Position numbers and translations under genes: made by a program. The notes under the pieces were generated by a model. The model ran no database searches. It was not told the DNA's origin and saw only the letters and a program-made list of their open reading frames with translations. From the NCBI GenBank assembly GCA_031256815.1, contig JAIRPU010000117.1, forward strand, positions 1 through 21,184: a stretch of DNA of 21,184 nt, written 5' to 3'. Position 1 is the first letter of the stretch; every line of letters begins with the position of its first letter. Source of the stretch: Spirochaetaceae bacterium. GTDB taxonomy: Bacteria; Spirochaetota; Spirochaetia; Treponematales; Breznakiellaceae. This document shows, one piece after another, positions 12,913 through 20,374 of this stretch.

Positions 12913-15507
12913 TTATTTTAATAACTGGAGGTAACCAGAAAGCTGGTCCAATTTTTCTTTCAAGCGTTTTTCCTCAAGACTCTCATCGGTTATACACCGG
13001 ATAACCGGCAATCCGTATTTTTCAAGGATACTGTTTTTCAGTTTATCCCGTTCTGCCTGACGGGCGCCTTCCTTGTGATATTCCGCCCCGTCAACTTCGA
13101 CCACAAGCGCGGGGATGCGCCCAATCTTGTAAAATATAAGAAAATCTACATGAGTCAAAATATTCATGGCATACTGTTTTTCTTCATTATCAAGTTTATT
13201 TGAATCACGAATAATCATTCTGAGCGGAACATGGACGGAGACGCCGTATTTCAAAAATTGTTCCTCCTTAAGGATTTTCATTATAACGGCATACATCAAA
13301 TTCTCACTGTCGAATTCGGATATTTTTTTATATCGCTTTAATAATTCTTTACGCTGTTCGCCGTAGCCTTTATAAAGGAAATCAAAAATAGAGTGAATTT
13401 CGCTTTTAATTATTTCGCCGTTATTGTATTTGATATAATGTATCAAGTCGCCGATGTTTGTATCCCGCAAATCATCGTTGTCATTTACCACAAGAATCAA
13501 CTGCTGAATCGCCCGCGATACAGCCACATTCAAGCGGTTCGCGTTATCCGTAAAGTCAGAAATAACATTGTCCACCGTGGACAGAATAATAACGTCATTT
13601 TCCCTGCCCTGAAATTTATCCACCGTATCGGCCTTAATACCGGTTCCTTCAAATGCTTTCTGGAGTTCATTTGTTTGATTCCGGTAAGGCGTAACTATTC
13701 CCAGCGATGAAGTTTCCGGGTCATAGCCCTGTTGGGGGATAATCTCGTTTTTTATTACATCAATCTGCCGTTTGTTTACATGGTATCTAGCATGATTACC
13801 CGGAACGGTTTTGTAAATCATAAGCGGCTGGCGGTTTGACTTTATTTCACTGAGAATGACCAGTTGGCCGCCATAAAATTTTTGATTGCAGAACCCAATG
13901 ATTTTAGGATGACATCGGTAATGTTCACGCAGCAAAGTCTTAGGAGCATCAGAAAACATTTCTATAAGCGAAAGTAAAAGACTGTGGTTCGAGTAGCGGT
14001 ACATTTCAGGCAGTTCATATTTATCAAACACCGCGTCTGTACGTTTTCTGTTTTCCGCGTCAACAACATTGGGCAGCTGTTTCAAATCACCGACAATCAC
14101 CGCTTTTTTCGCACAGGACAAGGCAAGGCCGCCGGTGGCAATATCAACCTGCGAAGCCTCGTCAATAACAACATAGTCATACATTACGCGCTTTGACAGG
14201 CTGCTTCTAAGTGAATAGGTCGTGCTTAGTATTACAGGATAATCTTTGATAAACGCAGCGGATTTCTTCCAAAGGTCATCAGGAGAATACATATCCCGTT
14301 TGGAGTTCGCGTATTTTTTGCTTAACTCATTGCGAAAAATTTGCATGGATAGTTCCGAATACTTTTGCATTTCTTCGTTGAAATTATAAGCTGAAAGTTC
14401 TGTTTCAAGTTTTTTTATGGAAAGATTGTATTCGTTTATGCTTGTTTCATAATAGCGGTTTTGGCAGAGAGCTATAATAATATCCGGGCTTGATTTAAAA
14501 AACTGCCTGCCGGTAACGCCGTATTTTATACGGTTTATTATCCGGTGAATCAATTTTAACAACTTGTTCATTGCCGCATAACGTTCAAAAAAAAGCCATA
14601 AATCAAGCGCCGTTTTTGCGTCTATTTTTTGCCACGACTTATGCAATGTTTCCGTCATGCCAACATTACGGTAGAGCTTAAAATGCCTGTGTTCAATTTC
14701 AATACCGTCCAATTCCTGCCGGAGTTTTGCCAGCTTTTCTTTTTTTGCGAGCATTTCATTCAGTTTGTCAAATATTGACAGCATAGAAAGCCGCATCTTT
14801 GACTCCTGTTCAGTTGACAATTCCCATTTTGATACATCAGGTAACGGTCTTTGGGATTGCAAGAACTCTTCCTTGTTTTGAGTATTGCCAAGTTTGGCGG
14901 CGATAAAATCAAGCCCGTATTTTTCCAGTTTTTCAAAAACGTTGGCGGTCGCAGAATTGTTGCTTGATACAACGGCGACACTCTCTCCGTTCATAAGGGC
15001 AGAAGCTATAATATTTAGAATCGTCTGCGTCTTTCCTGTTCCGGGCGGCCCCTCAATTATACTTAATGAACTGGACAGCGCTTTTTTAACCGCGTCCCTT
15101 TGGCTTGCGTTAAAGCCGAAAGGATATACATCCCTTATGGAAGCAGCCTGTTTGTTTATGGCCGGTTTTCCGGTTAAAAATGACGCGAATATGCTTTGCG
15201 TTTCTATAAAATCAATTTCCGCATAACGATTCGCCAAAATATTTTTGCCATCAATTATTAAGCCTACAACAGACGCGATTTCTTTTAGATACTCGAAACA
15301 ATTCCTTGAACGCTTATCGGCCAGGCTTGAGTGAATAATTGTTACATCTTTAGCGGAATAGGAATAGGTAGTATCAGGCGTGTCCGAAAATATAATATCA
15401 ATTTTATTACCATTTTTTATATACGTTTTGATTTTATCCGTTTTATCCTGTCCCTTGACTATTATACGGGATGATTTATAAGACGTTTCCGTATATTCGG
15501 CAGCCAT
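12913..15507 (-). CDS. Superfamily 1 helicase fused to a C-terminal PD-(D/E)XK-type nuclease domain
   Basis: A 864-residue helicase-nuclease. Order: an N-terminal region of about 125 residues that I do not recognise; Q-like motif FGFNASQRDAV near 131; Walker A GPPGTGKT at 153-160; a long helical insertion (about 225-400); Walker B VVIDEAS near 446-452; GDLKQLP at 473-479; HYRCHP near 530; TPYRNQ near 606; DKFQGREND near 630; VAVSRA near 661. These are SF1 Upf1/Dna2-type motifs, all intact. The C-terminus (about 740-850) has D788, EVDGAEYH at 804-811 and RDKLKN, matching the DUF2726/DUF559/Vsr-like nuclease fold. Single-gene helicase-nuclease fusions of this layout occur in anti-phage defence, but function here is inference. 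The ATG at 15507 has GGGAGG 7 bases upstream. The gene looks more A/T-rich than its neighbours, suggesting acquisition. It lies downstream of cstA without a terminator between. Confidence 0.85.
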   Translation of the reverse strand: MAAEYTETSYKSSRIIVKGQDKTDKIKTYIKNGNKIDIIFSDTPDTTYSYSAKDVTIIHSSLADKRSRNCFEYLKEIASVVGLIIDGKNILANRYAEIDFIETQSIFASFLTGKPAINKQAASIRDVYPFGFNASQRDAVKKALSSSLSIIEGPPGTGKTQTILNIIASALMNGESVAVVSSNNSATANVFEKLEKYGLDFIAAKLGNTQNKEEFLQSQRPLPDVSKWELSTEQESKMRLSMLSIFDKLNEMLAKKEKLAKLRQELDGIEIEHRHFKLYRNVGMTETLHKSWQKIDAKTALDLWLFFERYAAMNKLLKLIHRIINRIKYGVTGRQFFKSSPDIIIALCQNRYYETSINEYNLSIKKLETELSAYNFNEEMQKYSELSMQIFRNELSKKYANSKRDMYSPDDLWKKSAAFIKDYPVILSTTYSLRSSLSKRVMYDYVVIDEASQVDIATGGLALSCAKKAVIVGDLKQLPNVVDAENRKRTDAVFDKYELPEMYRYSNHSLLLSLIEMFSDAPKTLLREHYRCHPKIIGFCNQKFYGGQLVILSEIKSNRQPLMIYKTVPGNHARYHVNKRQIDVIKNEIIPQQGYDPETSSLGIVTPYRNQTNELQKAFEGTGIKADTVDKFQGRENDVIILSTVDNVISDFTDNANRLNVAVSRAIQQLILVVNDNDDLRDTNIGDLIHYIKYNNGEIIKSEIHSIFDFLYKGYGEQRKELLKRYKKISEFDSENLMYAVIMKILKEEQFLKYGVSVHVPLRMIIRDSNKLDNEEKQYAMNILTHVDFLIFYKIGRIPALVVEVDGAEYHKEGARQAERDKLKNSILEKYGLPVIRCITDESLEEKRLKEKLDQLSGYLQLLK

Positions 15508-15557
15508 TACCAAACCTCCCGCTTCATTTTACCCTCATGTTTAAACCTGCCGGAGCA

Positions 15558-17231
15558 TTATGCCGCTTTCTTTTCTGTTAGTTTTTGTATGCCCTGTACG
15601 GCAACGATTATGCCCAGCGCAAGCAGCAGAATTGCAAAAACGAATTGAAGCAGATGCTTTGAGGTTTCAAATGTGCCGCTGGAAATTCTTCCGCACATCG
15701 TTGTTATTATAAGAAAAAGCGCGGTAAAGGTAACGGCGAGCATAAAGAACATTGGAATATAGAGCATGGAGCCCTTTCGTTTGGTGCGTTTAAGGAATAC
15801 CGCGCAGGAAATAAGAGCGATAGCGGCAAGAAGCTGGTTTGCGGAGCCAAACAGCGGCCAAATGTTTTGGTAGCCGAGTATTGCCAAAAGGTAACCAAAA
15901 ACAAGCGTTGCAATAGTTGCAATATATTTGTTCGTAAGCGCGGCAATAAGCGGCGAGGGTTTTTTGCCTTCGTTGATGCTGTCTGTAAACAGTTCTTGAA
16001 AAGCGAGCCGCCCTACACGGGCAACCGAGTCGAGAGATGTAAGGGCAAATGCGGAAACAGAGAGCGTTATCAGTGTAAAAACAACATTTTCCGGCAGTCC
16101 AAGTTTTGTAAGAAAACCGGCAACGGCCGAAGCAAAAACCTGCGGCGGCGTTACTATCCCTTCAGGAAGTTTTCCGCTTATAGTGATTGCTCCTACTGTA
16201 ATAAGCGCAAGCACGGCGAGAAGACATTCAACCAGCATTGCGCCAAAGCTTATTGGCAGAATATGTTTTTCGCTGGAGATTTGTTTTGAGGCTGTACCGG
16301 ACGCTACCAGACTATGAAAACCGGATACAGCGCCGCAGGCTACCGTAACAAACAGTATGGGAAAAAGCGAATTGGAACCAACTTTAAAGCCCACAAAAGC
16401 CGGAATATTGATTACCGGCGCTGTAAACAGAACGCCAATAAAAGCGCTTGATATCATAGCCACCAACAGGAAGGCATTTAAATAGTCGCGCGGCTGCAGC
16501 AGCGCCCAGACCGGCGTTACAGAGGCCACAAAAACATAGGCAAAAACTATATAAAGCCATACCGTTTTAGGAACAAATACGGGGAAATAGAGTCCTGCAA
16601 CAACGCATACAACAAGCAGCATAACGGCAAGCGCGCCCGAAACCGGTCCCGAAGGGCTTGTGCGTCTTATAAAAAAACCAAGGGCTACCGCGGCGGCTAT
16701 GAACAGTATTGAAGTTGTGGCAACAGAGGCATTGGCGTTAATTTTAACGCCTTCTGAGTTAAAGCCCATAAAGGTACCGGATACAATGTCTGCGAAGGCG
16801 GCCACAACCAAAATCGAAAACAGCCAGACAAAGGCAAGAAACAGCCGTTTACCGGTTTTTCCTATGTAATTTTCTATGATAACGCCTATTGTTTTGCCTT
16901 TTGTCTTAACCGAGGCGTAGAGCGCGGCAAAATCCTGCACAGCGCCAATGAACACACCTCCTATTAAAATCCACAACAGCACCGGCAGCCAGCCAAACAT
17001 GGCGGCCTGTATGGGGCCGTTAATCGGTCCGGCGCCGGCTATCGAGGCAAACTCATGCCCAAAAACCACGCTGGGTTTTGTGGGAACATAATCGATGCCA
17101 TCTTCAAATTCAAGCGCCGGTGTTTTTTTTGCGGGGTCAATTCCCCATTTTTTAGCCAGATAACGTCCGTAAACAAGATACGCAGCAAGCAGTATCGCTG
17201 CAGAGATAAGCAGCATAACTAACCCGTTCAT
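15558..17231 (-). CDS. cstA: CstA-family carbon starvation protein / pyruvate-peptide transporter
   Basis: Polytopic inner-membrane transporter of the CstA/BtsT family, whose characterised members take up pyruvate or peptides. The 557-residue protein is hydrophobic throughout with more than a dozen probable membrane segments. It opens with a helix and the YGRYLAKKWGID segment, followed by PSVVFGHEFASIAGAGPINGP, the family's most conserved stretch, then IGGVFIGAVQDFAAL and VACGAVSGFHSLVASGTASKQ. E. coli CstA is longer (about 700), so this is the shorter form frequent in anaerobes. Start ATG at 17231 has GGAGG 4 bases upstream, behind a good promoter. The helicase gene follows 50 bases downstream on the same strand. 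Substrate not determinable. Confidence 0.93.
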   Translation of the reverse strand: MNGLVMLLISAAILLAAYLVYGRYLAKKWGIDPAKKTPALEFEDGIDYVPTKPSVVFGHEFASIAGAGPINGPIQAAMFGWLPVLLWILIGGVFIGAVQDFAALYASVKTKGKTIGVIIENYIGKTGKRLFLAFVWLFSILVVAAFADIVSGTFMGFNSEGVKINANASVATTSILFIAAAVALGFFIRRTSPSGPVSGALAVMLLVVCVVAGLYFPVFVPKTVWLYIVFAYVFVASVTPVWALLQPRDYLNAFLLVAMISSAFIGVLFTAPVINIPAFVGFKVGSNSLFPILFVTVACGAVSGFHSLVASGTASKQISSEKHILPISFGAMLVECLLAVLALITVGAITISGKLPEGIVTPPQVFASAVAGFLTKLGLPENVVFTLITLSVSAFALTSLDSVARVGRLAFQELFTDSINEGKKPSPLIAALTNKYIATIATLVFGYLLAILGYQNIWPLFGSANQLLAAIALISCAVFLKRTKRKGSMLYIPMFFMLAVTFTALFLIITTMCGRISSGTFETSKHLLQFVFAILLLALGIIVAVQGIQKLTEKKAA

Positions 17232-17253
17232 AAAGCCTCCGTTTTATCGTCTT

Positions 17254-17282
17254 ATTGTAACGCAGAAAAAAAAATTACGCAA
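17254..17282 (-). promoter_or_regulatory. Promoter of cstA
   Basis: Reverse strand: TTGCGT (17282-17277), 17-base spacer including a 9-T run, TACAAT (17259-17254; 5 of 6). Start near 17247 gives a short leader holding the GGAGG ribosome site at 17240-17236. Confidence 0.6.
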
Positions 17283-17290
17283 TAAAGCTG

Positions 17291-17351
17291 CCTGCCGCGG
17301 CATCAATTCCGGTAGTAGTTGACAAAAATGGCAGGTGGGCGCTTGACAAAA
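17291..17351. repeat. Repeats between the divergent cstA and atpE promoters
   Basis: CCTGCC (17291-17296) and GGCAGG (17330-17335) form an inverted pair 33 bases apart, and TTGACAAAA occurs twice, at 17319-17327 and 17343-17351, 24 bases apart. They could be operator or looping sites shared by the two promoters; neither is a known box to me. Confidence 0.3.
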
Positions 17352-17371
17352 TAAAAGCCTTCTGTTAGTTT
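17343..17371 (+). promoter_or_regulatory. Promoter of the second V-ATPase operon
   Basis: TTGACA (17343-17348, perfect), 17-base spacer ending in TGT, TAGTTT (17366-17371) as an extended -10. Start near 17378 leaves about a dozen leader bases carrying GGAGAG (17382-17387). The -10 is weak; TAGAAT at 17376-17381 fits consensus better but is 27 bases from the -35. Confidence 0.45.
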
Positions 17372-17390
17372 TGGATAGAATGGAGAGTTT

Positions 17391-18002
17391 ATGGACATTC
17401 AACTTCAGGAATTGATTGAAAAAATAAAGAAGGATGGCATCGAAGCCGCAAGCGGCGAAGCTGCCAGACTAAAAGCGGCCGCCGAATCTGAAGCGGCGCT
17501 TATTATTGAAGCGGCAAAGAAAGAGGCTGCCGGAATTATTGAACGCGGCAAAGCGGATGCGGAACGCGACCGGAAAGCAGGTATTGCCGCTGTGGAACAG
17601 GCGTCTCGTAACCTGATTTTGGCATTCAAAACAGAGATTGAGGGCCTTTTAACCAAAATTATAGCGCGGGAAACGGGCAAAGCCTACGATTCCGATGTCC
17701 TTAAAGCGGCAATACCGGAAGTGGTTAAAGGCTGGTCAAAGGCGCAGGGCGGCGTTAACGTTATTTTGGGCGAAGCGCAGCTAAAAACGCTGGAAGACTG
17801 GTCAAAACAGGCGCTTTCTGCCGAAATAAGCCGCGGCGTAGAGCTTAAAGCCGGTAAAAACATAGCGGGCGGGTTCCGTATTGGCGAAAAAGACGGTTCC
17901 GCGTATTATGATTTTTCCGCCGAAGCGGTTGCTGAATTGCTCTCCGCTTATGTCAATCCGCGTCTTGCCGAAACATTAAAATCCGCGGCCAGGGGAATAT
18001 AA
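17391..18002 (+). CDS. atpE: V-type ATP synthase subunit E
   Basis: Peripheral-stalk subunit that holds the V1 head against the membrane ring. The 203-residue product starts with a long charged, Ala-rich helix (about residues 1-80, EAARLKAAAESEAALIIEAAKKEA and on, coiled-coil like) followed by a globular alpha/beta C-terminal domain with AGGFRIGEKDGSAYYDFSAEAVAELL, the family's conserved end. The ATG has GGAGAG just upstream. It is the first gene of the operon, followed after 3 bases by the DUF2764-like gene. Confidence 0.9.
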   Translation: MDIQLQELIEKIKKDGIEAASGEAARLKAAAESEAALIIEAAKKEAAGIIERGKADAERDRKAGIAAVEQASRNLILAFKTEIEGLLTKIIARETGKAYDSDVLKAAIPEVVKGWSKAQGGVNVILGEAQLKTLEDWSKQALSAEISRGVELKAGKNIAGGFRIGEKDGSAYYDFSAEAVAELLSAYVNPRLAETLKSAARGI

Positions 18003-18005
18003 CCT

Positions 18006-18560
18006 GTGTCGTATTATTTTCTTATCGCGCAGCTTCCTTCGCTAACCTACGGGCAGCCTGCCCCTATGTCAAGCGCGGCATTTGTCGAGCTTTGCGCGGG
18101 GGCTTTAAGCAAAGCGGACGCGGAGCTTTTGCCCTGCTGCGTGTTTGGCGCGGAAGGCGCGGAAGCGCCTGCGGAAACGGCATCTCAATTTATTAACAAA
18201 TGGAGAGAGCGCGAGCGTACGCTTGTTTTCAATCTTGCCGAGGCGCGCGCGTCAAAATTAAAACGCGAAAGCGCCGGCGCTGTTGCGCGCGATAACGCCG
18301 AGGCCGAATCCCAGGCAAAATCGGCTCTTGCCATGGATAATCCTCTTGAAGCGGAGCTTTTTATCGATAAAGGGCGCTGGGACGCAATAGAAGCGCTTGC
18401 CGGCGTAAGTTATTTCGGCGTTAATATTATTTATGCGTATCTTTTAAAACTGCGGCTTTTGGAACGCAGGATGAGTTTTAAAACCGAAGATGGATTTACC
18501 GAATATAAGGCGTTATACGATGGAATACTGGAAAGAGCGCCCCGGGCGGGTGCGGCCTGA
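18006..18560 (+). CDS. DUF2764-like V-ATPase operon protein, subunit C candidate
   Basis: A 184-residue, largely helical protein with the N-terminal motif MSYYFLIAQLPSLTYGQPAP, as in the DUF2764 proteins found between atpE and atpA in spirochaetes (same position as BB0095 in Borrelia). It has no membrane segment or signal peptide. The length, helix content and position suggest a structural subunit of the V-ATPase; because these operons lack an obvious subunit C, a C-like (central stalk to ring) role is a fair guess, not shown by sequence. Start is GTG at 18006 with AGGGGA 9 bases upstream. The gap to atpA is 28 bases. Confidence 0.75.
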   Translation: MSYYFLIAQLPSLTYGQPAPMSSAAFVELCAGALSKADAELLPCCVFGAEGAEAPAETASQFINKWRERERTLVFNLAEARASKLKRESAGAVARDNAEAESQAKSALAMDNPLEAELFIDKGRWDAIEALAGVSYFGVNIIYAYLLKLRLLERRMSFKTEDGFTEYKALYDGILERAPRAGAA

Positions 18561-18588
18561 CAGTATCCTGTTTGATTTGGAGAGATAA

Positions 18589-20349
18589 ATGCTTGGAACT
18601 AAAGGTATTGTCGCCGGAGTAAACGGCAACATGGTAAATGTCCGCTTTGACGGACAGGTTTCGATGAACGAAGTGGGTTTTATTCATTTGGGGGATAAGC
18701 GCCTTAAAAGCGAAGTTATCCGCATTAAGGGTGATATTTGCGCGCTTCAGGTCTTCGAGATGACTCGTGGGATAAAAATAGGCGATGAAGTTGAATTTAC
18801 CGGAAATATGCTTGCCGTTGAACTTGGCCCCGGCCTTCTTACTCAGGTGTTTGACGGTTTGCAAAACCCGCTTCCTGAACTTGCAAGGCAGACGGGCTAT
18901 TTTTTGGAGCGCGGCGTTTATCTTGACCCCCTGCCTCTGGATAAAGAATGGGCGTTTACGCCGGTGGCTAAAACGGGCGATGTTTTACGCCGTGGAGACA
19001 CGATTGGCACGGTGCCGGAGGGAATTTTTACTCACCGGATAATGGTGCCTTTTAATATGTTAAAAACCTATACGGTTAAATCTGTTAAAGGCGCGGGCGC
19101 TTACAAGCTCCGTGATACAGTTGCTGTGGTCGTTGATGAAGCCGGCGAAGAATTTAATCTTGGCATGAGTTTTTTCTGGCCGGTAAAAAGACCGGTTGAT
19201 TGTTACGAGGAACGTTACAAACCCGAACAGCCTATGGTTACGCAAATTCGAATTATCGATACATTTTTTCCGGTGGCGCGCGGCGGCACTTATTGTATTC
19301 CCGGCCCTTTCGGAGCCGGTAAAACGGTGCTGCAACATTCAACCTCCCGTAATGCCGAAGTTGATATTGTTATTATAGCCGCCTGCGGCGAACGCGCTGG
19401 CGAAGTTGTTGAAGTTCTAAAAGAGTTCCCCGAGCTTACAGACCCAAAAACAGGCAAGTCGCTTATGGAACGCACAATAATCATTTGTAATACAAGTTCA
19501 ATGCCTGTTGCGGCGCGCGAAGCTTCGCTTTACACGTCGGTTACAATGGCTGAATATTACAGGCAAATGGGTTTGAACGTACTCCTGCTGGCCGATTCTA
19601 CTTCACGCTGGGCTCAGGCGCTTCGGGAAATGTCCGGCCGTCTGGAAGAGATTCCTGGCGAAGAGGCTTTCCCCGCGTATCTTGAATCTACAATCGCGTC
19701 TTTTTATGAACGCGCCGGCGTTGTGCGGCTGCGGGATGGCACTCAGGGGTCGGTAACGATTGGCGGCACGGTTTCTCCTGCGGGCGGTAACTTTGAAGAG
19801 CCTGTAACCCAGGCTACGCTTAAAGTTGTGGGCGCGTTTCACGGGCTTTCCCGTGAGCGCAGCGATGCGCGTAAGTATCCGGCGATTCACCCGCTTGAAT
19901 CGTGGTCAAAATATTCGGGAATTATCGATGTGCAGCGTGTGGCCTATGCGCGGCGCTACCTTACACGCGGCACCGAAGTCGAACAAATGATGAAGGTTGT
20001 AGGCGAAGAAGGCACCAGCATAGACGATTACCTTGTATATCTTAAAGGCGATTTGCTTGATTCAGTTTATTTGCAGCAGAACTCGTTTGATGAAGTTGAT
20101 AAATCGGCCAGTCCGGAACGCCAAACCCATGTTTTTGGCGTGCTTTTGCGAATTTTGGGCGCAAAGTTTAATTTTAAAGAAAAGGACGAAGCGCGTTCGT
20201 GGTTTGCTAAACTCCGCCAGAGCTTTATTGACTATAACTATGCAGAGTATAAAAGCGAGCGTTTTGCAAAACTTGAAAGCGAAATGCTTGCCACGGTTAA
20301 AAGCGCTTCGAGCGGCATAGAAGCGGAAGCGGAAAAGCTTCTTGGCTAA
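18589..20349 (+). CDS. atpA: V-type ATP synthase catalytic subunit A (paralogue 2)
   Basis: Catalytic subunit of the second V-ATPase. The 586-residue product has P-loop GPFGAGKT at about 239-246, catalytic Glu in CGERAGEVVEVL, LLADSTSRWAQALREMSGR, EEIPGEEAFPAYL and PAGGNFEEPVTQ. The GERAGEVV form and the IIAACGER context are those of the spirochaete/chlamydia clade, in contrast to the first A subunit here (GERGNEMT); the two share the fold and catalytic residues but are not recent duplicates. The ATG has GGAGAG 4 bases upstream. It sits between the DUF2764-like gene and atpB, the usual order in spirochaetes. Confidence 0.96.
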   Translation: MLGTKGIVAGVNGNMVNVRFDGQVSMNEVGFIHLGDKRLKSEVIRIKGDICALQVFEMTRGIKIGDEVEFTGNMLAVELGPGLLTQVFDGLQNPLPELARQTGYFLERGVYLDPLPLDKEWAFTPVAKTGDVLRRGDTIGTVPEGIFTHRIMVPFNMLKTYTVKSVKGAGAYKLRDTVAVVVDEAGEEFNLGMSFFWPVKRPVDCYEERYKPEQPMVTQIRIIDTFFPVARGGTYCIPGPFGAGKTVLQHSTSRNAEVDIVIIAACGERAGEVVEVLKEFPELTDPKTGKSLMERTIIICNTSSMPVAAREASLYTSVTMAEYYRQMGLNVLLLADSTSRWAQALREMSGRLEEIPGEEAFPAYLESTIASFYERAGVVRLRDGTQGSVTIGGTVSPAGGNFEEPVTQATLKVVGAFHGLSRERSDARKYPAIHPLESWSKYSGIIDVQRVAYARRYLTRGTEVEQMMKVVGEEGTSIDDYLVYLKGDLLDSVYLQQNSFDEVDKSASPERQTHVFGVLLRILGAKFNFKEKDEARSWFAKLRQSFIDYNYAEYKSERFAKLESEMLATVKSASSGIEAEAEKLLG

Positions 20350-20374
20350 AAGCAATTTTTAAGAGAGGACGTGA

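Noticed and set aside
15508..15557. Separate promoter for the helicase gene
   Set aside because: TAAAAT is present in the reverse strand of the gap, but the hexamer 17 bases upstream (TCCGGC) does not resemble a -35.
17319..17347. First TTGACA (17319-17324) as the -35 of atpE
   Set aside because: At 16-18 bases downstream there is no -10-like hexamer; the second TTGACA has a better placed, though weak, partner.
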